64,000 bases of DNA from Cladorhizidae sp. MBARI D1340-BT2 (Eukaryota > Porifera > Demospongiae > Poecilosclerida > Cladorhizidae). The stretch lies in the NCBI GenBank assembly GCA_028752905.1, contig JAQNBH010000015.1, positions 35,322,163 to 35,386,162 of the forward strand. Direction: 5' to 3'. Shown here piece by piece: positions 1 to 13,100 of the stretch (positions are counted from its first letter, which is position 1; the number at the start of each line of letters is the position of its first letter). Under the pieces are notes generated by a model. It worked only from the letters and a program-made list of their open reading frames with translations. It was not told the origin of the DNA and did not search any database. The position numbers were made by a program, and so were the translations under genes.

Positions 1-1597
1 TTTCCAGATGGGGGGGAGAGCATGGGGGGGTGGGAGGGAGGGAGGGGGAAGATTGGAAATTTTATAATAAGCAGTACATACAGCAATGAATGAAATGACT
101 TCTGAAGGTAAACCATGAATTAACTACTTTAGTGATGATTCTTACCCCCCAAAAATAACTAAGCGAGTCGATTTTGGGATTGCCATGAAGATTGCGATGG
201 GAAGAGCTGCCATTAACAAAAATGCATGGAAACCTAGTTACCAAACATTAAGTATTTCCTCTCCTCCCACCACTTGTGCACATTTCTCATAACAATTCTA
301 TCTACCCTGGCCAACACCTCTTCCTTCTCCCCTGCTACCGATCAACCCAACATTAGTCCTTCATCATCTTCATTCTTCCATTCTACCATCCACTCTTCAG
401 ACCCTTCAATGCCCTCAACCATAGCCAATAACCTTCATCTTCACCAGTAAACTCCACACAGTCGACAAGAAATGCACAATATCTTCCAAAACACCTCCAT
501 CATATGCAGTAGGTCACATCTACCAAAACCTCAAACCTCAGATTGTCACCCAATAATCCCACTGATGCCGTAAATCTAAGCTTTACTTCCACTATGTTAC
601 TGAACCTCTCAAGCTATTCTTTAGCTAACATATACAACTAGGCTGGATTTCCCTCTCACCTTTCCATGCCATTCCTTATGAATATCCCTTATACAATTTC
701 TCCATGTCCCACTTGAGTCTATTTCAACTCTCTTTCCACCAACTGTATTACTCTCTCCTAGCAGTTTCTTATTGATTGAATTCTTTCCAAATTCTTGCAG
801 GCACATATTTTGTACCATACCTACCATCATTTTATTACTTCTATTACAATTGGAGGGTTGTTTGCATAGCCAATTGACGCTTAGAAATCACTTACAATTT
901 GGGTGGTAGGGGTTGGGGGGAGGGTGCCAACTTGTGGGGTGGGAGGGGATAGCTAGTAATATAACCACACCTGCTGGGACACCTTGTGAGTGATAGAATA
1001 GTGTATAGCTAAAATAATCATAGGCATTAGGTAAAAACTTGCAGTTAAGATGTTGCTAGCTAACATCTAACAGTATAGCTATTACTTTAGGAAAAGAAAC
1101 CAGTTAAGAACAGTTGCTCACTTACATGTCTGTCCCACAGCTGACGGTAGCAACAGAGCAAGTGATAAACTTATCAGCATATACAGGTCCATTATCAAGC
1201 ACTACCACTCTGTTGGCAAGCGAAGCGAGCCCACACCCAGATTTGTAAGGAAAGTATTGCCACGCTTAGAACGCAAGGGCTAGTGGATACTCGTAACTAT
1301 AATACTGGTCAGTGAAATTGCTGCGCCCTAATAAACATGCGTAGCTGTGTGTGGGTGTGGTTTCAAGTGCTATTTATTTTAATTTTATTATATTAGAGTT
1401 TTACAGCACAAGCTGAAGGCTGGCCACAATTAACTGGTAGCCATGAATGTATTGTTGGTGGTGTGAGGAACAAGCATGCAACTGTCACATGGGCATAAAC
1501 AATGAAATGAGCATGGATTGTGTGGATTGAAATGCACAATAAAATGGTTCCAAAGTTTCAATTTCACGTGCTTTTTTAGTGTTGAACTACTTAGTGA
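1..1597. repeat. Duplicated flank (copy A) with LINE 3' UTR
   Basis: This stretch matches 23947-25570 almost base for base in the same orientation, with a few substitutions and small indels. Its first 300 bases or so are also recognisable, more diverged, at 56530-56880. It begins with a G-rich tract. The part next to 1598 is the 3' UTR of the minus-strand LINE. The part shared with the 56.5-kb copy must be older host sequence. I see no host gene: the short open frames here (for example 62-244, identical in protein to 24014-24196) have no coding character and are shared only because the DNA is duplicated. The copy probably continues beyond the left edge of the window. Confidence 0.8.
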
Positions 1598-3960
1598 CTA
1601 GTCAATGGGTAATAGGGAATTCCACAATCGAGGAAGCCGGTTGAAAAAGAAATGTCTTGATTTATTGTTGGTCGATCTGGTAGCTATGTATGTCCTAATC
1701 TTGAGGAGCGACTGAAGAAAACTACATGTTCTGTGATGTTAAATGCTGCTGTTTTGTCCTTGTAGTTGGTAATGAAAAACAAAATATCATTTAGTTCGAA
1801 GATGTACATCAGCGGCAGAAAATTCAGTGCTATTAATCTTTCTCTGTAATCTGAGAAGTAGTCATCCAGTATATATATATTTCGTTGCACTGCGTTGTAT
1901 TTTTTCCAAGCATTTTATATCCCTAATGAGATAAGGTCTCCAGAGCTGTGAACTGTACATAAGTTGTGATCTCACTAGAGCAGTGTATAGTTGTTTCTTG
2001 ACATTTACTGGAATGCACTTTCTTCTTATCATGCCAAGCTTAGCATATGTTATCATTGAATAATGATCAGTCCAGGAGAGATCAGTGGAGATTATGATCC
2101 CAAGATCTTTGTGGCTTGAGCAAGTTGGAATATTTTCCTGCATAGCTCTGTAGCTGGAGATAATACTAGATTGCTTTTTGTTGAAGTGAACTAGTGCGAA
2201 TTTGCTAGCATTGAATTTCAGGTGCCACTGATCATTCCAATCCAAAATGTTGTCGATCTCTGCTTGAAAGCACATGATGTCTCTTGGAACACATATTTGA
2301 CTAAAGTATTTAGTGTCATCTGCAAATCTTAACATCTTTGCAGAGAGTGTAGCAGGTAGGTCGTTCAAATAAATTATGAAGAGAATAGGTTCCAAAATGC
2401 TCCCTTGTGGGACACCGGATAGAACTGGCACCAGATTTGACACACAGTTATTCACAACAGTACATTGGTATCTACCATGTAGGTATGCCTCAAACCATTT
2501 CCATAGATTTCCTGAAATCCCTAATGTTCTTAATTTGGACAACAGCTCATTGTGGAGAATACTATCAAAAGCTTTACTTATATCTAGATAAATTGTATCA
2601 ACCTGACTATTGTTATCCACTTTGGTAATGATATAATCAAGGAAGAGTAGTAACTGTTGAATACTAGATCTCCTTTTCAGGAATCCAAATTGAGTTATTT
2701 TCATTACATGTTCGGTAACATAGTCTATGATTTTGTTGTACACTAACCTTTCCAGAACTTTTGACAGTGAACAAAGGAGCGATATAGTTCTGTAGTTTTT
2801 GATGTTTGATCTAGCACCAGATGGGTAGATAGAGGTGATGCGGTGGACCTTACATTCATATGGAATACAACACTGATCATTGAACAGATGGTGAACTGGA
2901 TCACAATCACAAAGAGCAAGCAAACATGTTTTGAGAATTCTAGGACCAATTTCATCAATTCCCATCGCTTTGTTGGGGTCCAGTGGGGCAAGAGCATCAT
3001 AAACCTCAGTTGTAAAGAGTTTAATGTTATTGTGATTCCAAAATGAAGGTAGTAGGGAGGACCCCAAAGTGAATACAGAAGAAAAGTACTTATTAAAGAG
3101 ATCGGCCTTTTCAACATCTGAATTAACAGAGACTTTGTCTAGGTACATTGTTTTTGGGAGAGATCGATGAGAAGACATACTCTTGAGGTAGCTGTGAATC
3201 TCTTGATTCTTTTTGTTGGCAAAGTTAGATACCAACTTTCTTTCCCATCTGGCTTTGGCTCCCATGATAGTTGATTGAGTTCAGAGTCAAAGGCGTTAAT
3301 TTTTTCTCTCAATTCATCCAAGTGTTTACACTTATATCTGCGCCTTGGAGATCTAGCTTTGTTTATATTGCGACTAATTTCTTTAGTGAACCACTTGGGA
3401 TAGTTCTTTGTATTGATTCTTTTCTTGTGTATAAAAAGATCCATAGCTTCACAAATAACTGCCCTAAGGTATCACCACAGGTATTCCACATCAGATGAGC
3501 TATACATTGTACAGAAGTCATAATCCAGAAGATAGTTAAACAAACCCTCCCAGTCTCCATTTGAATAGTCAAACTTGTAGGTAAGACTTGGATGCGTGTG
3601 GCTTGGATTTGATGTTGAAATAATTATTAACTATAATGATCCGATTGTGGTCTAGTTAAGAAGTCAACCCCGAGGCTTTCAATAAGATCAGGTGTGTTTG
3701 TTATTACCAAATCCAGAATGCCACCGAAGATATGAGTTGGATTCAAAACCAATTGAGAAAGGTTGAGTCTGAAGACTAGGTCACAGACTAGGCTTGAGGT
3801 GCAAAAGTTAGCTGCTAAGGTAGGCCAATTTATATCCGGCATGTTGAAATCACCAACAAGTCTTTATAAAAGAGTTCCTCGAGATATGTATGTAGACAAG
3901 CATAGACATCGTCACTGGTAGCCAATCCTGACTGCCTACACAATGTCTGGCAGACGTATC
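1598..3960 (-). pseudogene. LINE ORF2 remnant: partial endonuclease and RT
   Basis: ORF2 would encode an AP-type endonuclease and reverse transcriptase that nick target DNA and copy the LINE RNA. The 3627-3842 piece has the end of the endonuclease (MPDINWP, then LDLVITNTPDLIE). The 1862-3265 piece is a 467-residue open frame with the RT core: LDISKAFDS, SGVPQGS and the catalytic box FADD at 2315-2326. It is followed by a frameshifted piece (DYFSDYRERL, ELNDILFF) and finally, at 1598-1660, the typical CR1 ending (FFFNRLPRLWNSL, then TAG at 1598-1600). SILEP replaces the usual SILGP in both copies A and B, a shared mutation. Frameshifts near 1685, 1880, 3265-3444 and 3600-3850 and loss of the endonuclease N-terminus show it is inactive. 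Confidence 0.85.
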
Positions 3961-4206
3961 AGGTAGACTATTCATTTGATTGACATCGTCATTCACAGCT
4001 AAACTCCCCAATGCAGAGCCGCTGGCTAACATTGGTGCCAGAGGTGGGACTGGGATTTGCATGTTGTCAAAAACCAATACACTACGATGAACAGGATCAA
4101 TAGTATCACTTGCGGCTTTCTCATTGGTCACAGGTGGTTTTTCAAATTTGACAAAGGTATTTTTCTCCACTTTCCCATGTGGCTTGTTGTCGACAAACAG
4201 TTGCAA
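3850..4206 (-). pseudogene. LINE linker between ORF1 and endonuclease
   Basis: A 118-residue frame starting MQLFVDNKPHG, proline-rich in the middle (IPVPPLAP), which then runs into endonuclease sequence in the wrong frame (SQDWLPV). It is either the C-terminal part of ORF1 or the start of ORF2, fused by deletion to the endonuclease second half. In copy B the same fusion point holds a 47-bp minisatellite. The first part (to PPV) stays in minus orientation in copy B, whereas the rest is inverted there, so the copy B breakpoint lies inside this frame at about 4118. Confidence 0.55.
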
Positions 4207-4594
4207 GATTTTTGATTTTTATCCTCGTCTGTTTAATACCAGTTAAAATCAAGGACCATCTCTCCTTTAATAAGATGGTCTCAATTTCCCTTTGTTGAGG
4301 AGACGACATATCTGGCTTAATGTAAACTGTACTGTTGAGGTATCCCTTTTTAGACAGAATTGAGTTTACATCAGCAGACTTAGTGAGTTAGAATAGGTCT
4401 GGGCTTTCTGTTGGATCCTTTGAACTTCCCAAGCCTAAAGCAATCGCTGATAGATGAGGAACTGATATTGTAATTGCGACTAGAGGAAGTGATGGCAATA
4501 TTCTCCAGATCCGACTCCTGCCATCACATTTTGGAGAGCCACTCTAGCACTCATCAATTCCGTAGATTACAAGATTAAATTTCCTATTTGAGTC

Positions 4595-5100
4595 TTAAAC
4601 ATTGGGTGCCCTTGATTGAGATGAAGAGATTGAGGTTGATTTGGAATGCTGGGAGTTAATTGATTGAATTTGGCCTTCACTTGACACTGTAGATTTTCCG
4701 GAAACACCTTGAACTACTTTTGAATAACCGACAACATTTGAATCAGGTTGTATAGCAATCTTTAAGCTTGCGATCTCGTCACATGCAGTTGACAGTTTAC
4801 TTGCAAGATAATTCATTTGGCTTTTTACTGATACCAGCTCTAGCTCCAGTTGGCCAACTTTACAGTGAAGACAGTAAAAAGGTGCTTGAGATTTGCATAA
4901 TTCCTCAAAAGCAGCCTTGGAAAGTCCCGCACACTTCCTGTGAAGCCAAGCTGAACAGTTCCCATCGCTTGATACCCATTTCTTTTCCCCTGTGAATCTT
5001 TGACTTCACTCTCACAGACAGGACAGATATGCTTTACATTTGGAGGCATTTTTTGTCCCAGTACAGTCAGACTTTCTTCTTCCTTCCAAATATAGCACAC
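4595..5100 (-). pseudogene. LINE ORF1 with PHD finger (copy A)
   Basis: Two overlapping frames (4840-5100 and 4595-4816) make up an ORF1 protein. Its N-terminal part has the first zinc pair (CPVCESEV). The following DNA encodes a WLHRKCAGLSKAAF block as in C4HC3 PHD fingers. A leucine-rich probable coiled coil (LELELVSLKSQMNYLASKL) and a serine-rich tail follow. PHD-type ORF1 proteins are known from CR1/L2-group LINEs and are thought to bind element RNA or chromatin. A frameshift near 4840-4980 and a run of substitutions compared with copy B show decay. Confidence 0.75.
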
Positions 5101-5299
5101 TTATCCAAGCTGAATTAGTCAGCTGGTTCCTAGGATCTGGGTTTTCAAACCCCAAAGCACTCCTCAGTATTGAGAAGACTTCGGGTTGTCTTCCCCAAGA
5201 ACCAGAACTATGACTTTGGTGTTGTTCTAGGGCTACGTATAAATGTTATTAGTCCGAATTATTGTTCATAGCCAGCTTGAGTTTGAGACCCATGTAGTC

Positions 5300-6539
5300 T
5301 TAAGAGCATCAAATGTCTGATGAGTTGAAATTTAATACACTGATGGACACTCAATTGGGGTGGGTAGTGGATGCTTATTTGATAAGTGCTTTTTTTTTAG
5401 CTTTGGAAGGTGCATCATGAACTACTTCAAAGTTGTGAATTTTAAATTGTGAAGCAGAGTTAGAGTTTGTGAGAGTAGATAACTGGATAGCTTGGATGGG
5501 AAGGAGGACATGAGGTTATTTTGATTTTGGAGTTATTGTAATTATGAAGTTTTTTATGGGATAGTTGTGTTTGGTAATTGTTTGACTAGATGCCTTGATG
5601 AGTGAATAAATGTTGCATCTCTGGATTATACCACTTTGGTTGGGTATATATAGCATAGTTTTTAGCACTATAAATTGGCTTTAAGTTTAACTAGATTGGA
5701 TCGGCATCTTTACAAGAGAAGACCTGCCGAAGTCCAAATCCATACGATATCAATATTAATGATTAAAATCTGCTGTATAAGAATAATTCAATATGGTCCT
5801 AGGTTGTGATCATCAAATTCCTCTTTGACACAATATTAGCCATCACTGGGTGGTATATAGGCTGAAGCAGATGAGCAGTCAAGAGAAGAATTTAAAATTA
5901 GAACCCCCCACAAAATCTCTTGACTACATCATTTTGTAACATTATAACATTCTTTTTTTCATTGATGTCAATGCATTATCAAGTTGTTGGTGTATGAATT
6001 ATGCATGTTGAGTATATGGATGGTAACCTTAATTATAAAAGCTCAACAAGGGGTGTCTTTAGAAGTAACAATTTCACTTCTATTAAATTAGGGTTACTAA
6101 ATGACTACCAATCCAGTGGAGAAATACTTAGAATAAGGGTGAGAAAATAAATGCTTTCAACATCCACGAAGCTATACCAGGTGTATGTCAACAGATAGCC
6201 CGCCCTCTGACCCATGTATATTTTGGTACAAAAATCAAATTTATAGAGCAGAGCAGGATGACGATTTATCTTATTAATTATTCATGAGAGTCATAAAATG
6301 ATTCCCTTATGAACTTCATTTACCATCTCTAGAATTATGTTCCTATATGTTTGAGAATGCTTTCCCATGAAAACCCTGACTCTATATAGGCAGCTGTGCC
6401 TCTAGAGGAAGTCCTATTCATTGCAAAGAATGTTTTCATTTTGTTATTAAGTGTTAATAACTGGCTAGATAGACAAGCATAGTCACTTATATTAAAGCCT
6501 TAGGTAATTCTTTTAAATATTCATGAGGCTACTACAGAT
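5300..6539. other. No gene seen
   Basis: AT-rich unique-looking sequence with frequent stops on both strands. I see no exon with splice signals and no recognisable transposon part in it. Confidence 0.5.
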
Positions 6540-6850
6540 GCACTCATAAGAAGCGCTGATAATCATATTTCCAGCAGATTAGCACTTTCGAGATGGGATT
6601 CACACTTGCAGCCTGTTCAGGCACTCACATTTGCCCTCACTTTAGCTGCTGGAAAACTTTGGCATATATAGCCTATGCACAGTTTTAGTATCAAAAAAGA
6701 GCACACAGAAAGGTCTATCTCAAGTTCATACAGCTTTTGTAGAAGGGTCAGTTTTGTATATTTTAAGGCAAGAACTGAAATACTCACATAATCACTACAA
6801 ATTAATATAAAATATGGGACCACTTATGGATCTATATACGAAACACACTC
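6540..6850. repeat. Half of a foldback element
   Basis: The stretch around 6610-6740 matches the right arm of the foldback elements at 22390-23520 and 40705-41398 (shared words: cagttcaggcactca-like, gagcacacagaaaggtct, agtttgtagaatct-like). Only one arm is present, so this copy cannot fold back on itself. Confidence 0.5.
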
Positions 6851-6931
6851 TACACAAAATTTTAGCTATAAACTTGACAAACATATATAATGAGTTGCTT
6901 TAATAACTGTCATTATTATCAGTTGTACTGG

Positions 6932-7145
6932 TTAGATATTGTCATACACTCCTTCATGTTCTATGGTTGCAGGAGAAACCCCCTGGGAGGTGCGCCCTGA
7001 GGCAGAGACTTGTCCATATGCTTGACATTCCTTCAGCTCCACCTCTTCGCTGGAGAAATGAAAGTTAATCATGACATTTTCAATGACATGTCTACCAAAC
7101 ATACTTTTTATTGACGTCTTCATATTGATTAAAAGTCTCCTGCTC
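6932..7145 (-). CDS. Gene 1 last exon: cytoplasmic tail
   Basis: The acceptor (agcag, just above 7145) joins the TM exon in phase 2, giving NRSRRLLINMKTS as the membrane-proximal basic stretch. Then come ELKECQAYGQVSASGRTSQG and a C-terminal EHEGVYDNI before the stop. The block ELKECQAxGQVSASGRTSQGV is conserved in gene 2 and so has been under selection or is recently duplicated. The YDNI end is lost in gene 2. Confidence 0.7.
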
Positions 7146-10100
7146 CTGCTGACTACTGAGGATATTACATTACAATGGTAATCAATTTGATATTATTAAG
7201 TTCTTACCTATTGAGGTTCCTATGACAATAGAATGCCACTAACACCAGTGTTAGGATGACAGAGTACAAAACAACAGTTGAGATGAAAACAAGAACCCCA
7301 GTGATAGCAACTATAAACACACACATAGAGAAGTGTATACATGATAGTCAAGCTTTCACAACGATAAAATATAATATATTTAATATAGAGCTTGAGAAGG
7401 AGAGACACAATATTTGCAAGATTTAAGTCACAGTAAATGCTAAAAACTTCTTCTTCAATTAAGAGATGCAACAAATGATATTAGATTGCTCAAGCGCAAT
7501 GGGCATGACCTCAACAAGCACATAGAATTAGCTTTACTATGACCTGTATGTGTCTATACAAACAGCATGACACATATAAGCAAGTTACTGCCTTTTCTTT
7601 CATTGAAATACAGAAAATTATTCTGCTATATATATACTCAGCTCTATAGCTGTAATGATTTCAGTTGTATATCAGTTAGCTTGTCTAGGCGATAAGAAAA
7701 ATTCTTAGAGCTTGTATGCAGCAAAAAATTTACAATGCTAAAAGATTGGTTGTGATTATACCCAGGTGGCAAAAACAGTAGAGAGATTTATAACCTGGGT
7801 CCGGTCAACACAGGAATTAGGAATTTGCAAAAGCAATTAGCAATATGATATGGATCAGGGAATGGTAAACCAGGGTAAGATGGGGTGTTCTCAGAGAAAT
7901 AGGAGAGGAATATAAGGAAGACCCTGTAATTTACAACCAGACTGGCTCTGCCTGGTCCACTTGGCTGGCTCCCTGAAATAGGCTGCCAGCCAGAGTCCCA
8001 CTCAGGACCTTATATGGTGATTAGCAAGTCTGGTGTTATTAGCACTTACTGTGAATATTCTAATTACTCCGACTATGGTCTAATGCATAACTAAGTAGGC
8101 AAGTCTGATTCATTAGCACTTAGTGTCTGCATCCTATTTACTAGTTCTATCCATATTTAGTTGTGCCCTTGAGTTGTGGAGTCCACTATTAAGGATCATC
8201 CCTGACACTCCCCTCCTCCTCCTGCAGTGAGACTGGGGCGTGGTCATCAGGTTCTTCTATCGACCAAGCCTGTCGAGAGAGACCATAAGTATTTCCATTG
8301 GACGTGCCTGGATTGTTGACTGTGAGTGTGAACGAGAAGGGTTGGAGTCATAGGGACCAGCGTGCAAGTCAGCCTCCAACATCCTTCATGTGATGAAGAC
8401 ACAGTATGCAACTGTGATCAGTGATGGTGGTAAACGAAACACCCGTCAGGTATACCCTAAAGTGGTACATTCCATCCACGATGGCTAGGCATTCCTGCTC
8501 CACTACCGCATAGTTTCTTTCCTGGCTACAGAGTTTCCTGGAGTCGAAGGCCACGAGGTGGTCGGCATCATGGTCGTAATGTTGGCTGAGGACAGCCACA
8601 ATGTCCACATCTGATGCATCTGTTTGGAGTATGGAGGGCTGTAGTCCGGACCCTGTAATACTGGCTCAGAGGAGAGAGACAATTTGAGAGCAGTGAAGGC
8701 AGCCTGGTGAGGTTTCTTCCATTGCAGTTTGTCTACCATGTCCTTATGGGTAAGGTCAGACAAAAAGTAGCCAGGGTGGCGTAGTTTGGCACAAAACGCC
8801 GGTAATAGCCGGCTAGGTTCAAGAAAGAACGTATGTCCTTCTTGGTGTGGTGCTGGTTAAAGTCTTGGATGGCCTGGATCTTGGCTCGGCCTGGATCTTG
8901 TCTCGGGTGGCCTGGATCTTGGCTGTGTCAGGTTGGACTTAGCCGTGGCCAACATGGTGGCCGAGGTATATGCACTCATGCATGGCAAACAGGCACTTAG
9001 ATATCTTGATTGTGAGACCTGCATTGTCCAGATGGGTCAAAGTATGGCGATATTGATGAGCTGGTCTGGTCAGGACCATATTATGCAGCAACATGATGGC
9101 GAGTTCTTCCACAAGCGAATTAACGAGGCGTTGCAAGGTGGCAGGTGCTCCGACTAGGCCGAAGGGCATCACGAAGATGTGGTACTTTCCGAAAAGTATG
9201 GTGAATGCCACCTCCCCCCGTGAGCATACTGTCACAGGCACCTGCCAGTAACCCTTCATTAGATCGAGTGTGGAGATATAGAGTGCTCCTGCTAAGCCAT
9301 CTAGGAGATTTTCAACTCTGGGCATGGGGGGTGGATCTGGATGGGTCAGTGCATTAAGCTTGTGCACAGTACTTGGCACACAAGCGCAGTAACCCGTCCA
9401 TCTTGGGAACAAGAACAATGGGGGAAGCCCATGGACTCCTGCTTACCTCAATAAGACCTTCCTGCAGCTTGGCTGCTACCTCGTCCTTCACCAACTGGAT
9501 TCGAGCATGGGATAGATGATAAGGGGGTGAGCTAATTGGGCCAAACTCACCTGTATCAGTGTTGATTGATATCAGGGCAGTGAGGCCAGGCTGGTCAGTA
9601 AAGACCTGCTAGTGCTGGTGAGCTGAGAGTGGAGCACTTGTCTGTGAGGGGAGGAGTTCTGAGTTTAGTTTGGGAGAGGATGAGGAGTGTGTAGTCGACC
9701 AGATAGATATCTCTTCATGGTCAGGCAAGGAATGTTTGTCTTGGCCTGCCTCGACTAACCGGCAGGATAGTCAGCTCATTCAAGAAGATGGAGATCCTTT
9801 TGGGATAGTTGATCTGGCATCCACAGCGGCGGCATGGCTGCTTAGGGGGAGATGCATCCTCACACCATGGATCTGTATGGGGGACAAGAGCGAATAGGTT
9901 GGGGATGTCGGTACCCAGAATACCATCAAACTTGATGTGTGGGTAGATTGCCATCTGCAAAGCTAGCTGCTTCCCTTTCACTTTTAGTTCCAACATAGTA
10001 GTCGGGTGGTGAGGTTTGGGCCAGTGATGAGAACCTGCCCCAGCTTGTGGTAGTTATCAACCAGCCAGGTGGGGTGAACCTGGGATAAGTTTCAGGCGGT

Positions 10101-13100
10101 ATCCAGTAAGAGGCACTGGACCTCTACACCATTGATTGCACCTGTGAGGGTGGGTTAGTATAAGTCATGCTTACCAAGCAAGTCTTGTTTGGGCATTTGA
10201 CCACCACATATCCATACTCCTGGCAGTGGAAACAGAGAGGACCCTTCACTGGGTCAAAGTTGGGGCACTCGTGCTGCCTTCCGCTGCCAACTGGGCATCA
10301 TTCACCTCCAGGTTGCGGATGGAACATGTTTCCCTGTGCTAGAGATCTGGTGTAGGAAGGTCTGGCCCACTTCTTGGGCTCCTCTTGTTTTGGTTGGCTG
10401 TGCACAAAGTTATCCGCTAGGTGAGCAGCAGCTTTGGCCGACAAGGGGTACTGTGTTCTGACCCAAGCTTCGACCTTGGGGTCAGAGAGGAAGGAGACAT
10501 CTTCTTCATGACGAACAAGTCAAGGACTTCAACTTTGGAGGTAGTCTCATAACATACTGTCAAAAGTCTATATTTTTCAATGACTTTGTCGGTAATAAAC
10601 TTTAATTCACACAGTCAACGTTTCGGCTATATGCTCTAGCCTTCATCAGGCATAATTGCTTAAGATTACGTGAGGCTAACCGAAACATTGAGAAGATAAT
10701 TGAATTTATACTATGTCAACTGGGAATTCATCAAAAGTGTACTTTGACTAAATTAACATTGAAAATTGCTTTCATTAATTGAAATCTTAGATTTTAACCT
10801 GGGATATTTCATGCAATCACCTGCTCGGTGTCAACCACTGATCATTACTGGTCTTTGATCATTATAACTTCTGTTAAGTGGCAGATTCCATGTGAGTAGG
10901 TGGCAGGTAGCCTCCAGTTGCTGTCACTGTTTATGGGTAGTTTTGTTCATTGATACAAATGACCTCATGGATGTTATGTCTGATTCACAACACAGTAAGG
11001 TGATATATCTTAGTCAGATGTAGACTTAATCCAAGTAGTGTAGACCCAGATTTTGGTTTTTATATGAATTTTTTTAAATGTACATGCACACTTTGACATG
11101 TTGCTTCTATGTAAAATGCAATTTTTGTACCCTCAACTTTACACGCATGATCAGGACCAGTAATGATCAGTGGGTGACAATAAGCATATGATTTCTTGAC
11201 CAGTTACAACCCATCATTCAGAAGAATTTCTTCACTGTTGAATATAACATGGAGTTAATTCACAACTTCCATCATAAGTTAACATTGAGCAACTGGCGTA
11301 TCTGTCAACTCAAAATTACACATTGGTGGACTTGGCTAATGAAGCCATAATTACACGCCACTGTGATGTGCAGTAAAAAATGATATACAAACTATTTTTG
11401 CTCTATATAATTTTGTTATCTTAGCACTTATCTTAGCACAAAAATTGTTAAAATGATCATGAATATGAGAATTGAAAACATGATAGAGTATAAAAATTTT
11501 AAAAGCAATGAGTGTGAGCTCCTCTCCGATGTCATTTACAATTCATTATTATTCATAGGGTCCACTTCTCCTCGCAAAAACTGATTTTGATGTAGGACTG
11601 AAATACCAACATTGGTTATGGATCAAAAAGCACCACCATGGTTCTCCATGTTCACGAATACTATCAAGTGCAACAAGCTTTTTCTTTCATCAGTGGGAAA
11701 AAAAATTACTAAAAGAAAAATTGCATGAAAATATACCAGCATGTGTGAATTTCTCGAGTTGCCATAGTAAACTAAAATAAACAGCGTTGAATAAACAGCT
11801 CTTTTGAACATTCTGGAAATGTGAATCTCTTTTACATTATAGTCAGGACAACCAGCAACTCTTCCTAAAAGGTTTGCAAGATCAGAAGACAATTTCAAAT
11901 CTCCCGATGAATACTAAGGTCATGGTATATAATAGAAAAGGTGAGAATGGGACTGACATAAATAGTGTATACACATATTCAGCTAATTTTGCTCTAGTTA
12001 CGGAATGTATATATAAAGACATACACAAACCCAACCCACGACATATTGAGTTAGTAGTGGCACCAACCTGTTGACCTGTGGAGTGCTATTCATCAGCTTG
12101 GTGAATATAGCTACTTAGAGAAGACTACATCTACTAACAGCAGCTTATACCTAGGTGCCAAAAAGCAAGGCCACAAATATAAACTTACAATTGATATTTT
12201 GTAATCCTATGCATTAAAAACTAGGTCAAAATTCTATTTTATACTATGTAGCATATTTAATCCTCACCAAGGGAGGTAGATTTAGTTGATGGAGAGAGAT
12301 TAGTATCAATAACTTCTATTACTGACATGCTAGTCAGCGAAGACCTCTGTCCCATTATGATCACTCCATCTACAACAGCTTGTGCCACCACCTGAAACTG
12401 GTACTCTGCACCAGCGATCAGGCTAGTGATGTATACAGAGTTCTCAATGCTGTTCACCATTATGATAGTCTCTGTGGTCTGTCTCTTCCTGTTCCCTCTT
12501 CGACTGTAGATTACCAAATATTGTGTGATTTCACTGATTGACGGTCTCTCCCAAGAAACTCTGACAGATATGTCAGTCAGAACTGTTACTACCACATTAG
12601 TCACCATTGCTACAGCACAGAGAAGATGGAGTAGACACACTCAATGAACCAGGTGCATCTAGTAAACTAGAGTAATTTTATGCAGTACATCATCAAAGGC
12701 TGTATCCATTTTGTATTTCTTGAGGTTGAGACCTCATAAGATTATCAGTTCAATAGGAGATACAATCCCATTATACCATTCTGTTATAAGCCCTAGTGCA
12801 CCACACACACCACACCCACCAGCACAACACACATACACACACACACACACAAAGAGAAACAGTCATACAGACAGATAAACACACACACACACACATACAC
12901 ACACACACACACCCACAAGCACACACACACAAACACATAAAGCATATACAATGTATGGTTATCCAGGTACAAGCCAAATTAGATGAATGGGATGAGTTTC
13001 TGGGAGAGAGGAGGAACAAGTAAAAATAAATAATTAAACCAAGAAACTGTGCCAGTACCATTGGCAAAATGGAATGGGAACCTTTGTAACTATGCAACTA

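Larger units (their letters stand above)
1598..5299 (-). mobile_element. CR1-like LINE, copy A, decayed
   Basis: A non-LTR retrotransposon in consistent minus orientation: PHD-finger ORF1 at the right (5' end), then a partial endonuclease, reverse transcriptase and the CR1-type C-terminal tail at the left (3' end). The right limit is where identity with copy B stops (5299 here, 29480 there). The N-terminal half of the endonuclease is missing between about 3940 and 4000, and frameshifts interrupt ORF2, so the element is dead. The PHD ORF1 and the RT C-terminal block place it in the CR1/L2 group; I cannot name the family more exactly. Confidence 0.85.
7760..10540 (-). mobile_element. Ty3/gypsy retrotransposon lacking integrase
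   Basis: Inserted in the last large intron of gene 1 on the same strand. Reading 5' to 3': truncated gag with zinc knuckle, protease, reverse transcriptase, RNase H, a short pol tail, a polypurine tract (complement of 8208-8227), then a 3' LTR starting TGTCAGGG at 8207 and running to roughly 7760. No integrase lies between RNase H and the polypurine tract (only about 140 bp), so it was lost by internal deletion. The 5' LTR and the start of gag are absent. Absence of this DNA at the same intron of gene 2 shows that it entered after the gene duplication. The exact LTR end and target duplication are not resolved. Confidence 0.8.

Noticed and set aside
12257..12640. Copy 1 frame starting CLLHLLCAVAM as a signal peptide like that of gene 2
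   Set aside because: There is no ATG and a TGA lies just upstream in frame; it would need a GTG start. In gene 1 the acceptor is used normally, in phase with FN3 module 4.
12771..13097. 108-residue minus-strand ORF with long Cys/Val run and its plus-strand His/Thr counterpart
   Set aside because: Both are translations of the (CA)n microsatellite in a gene 1 intron.
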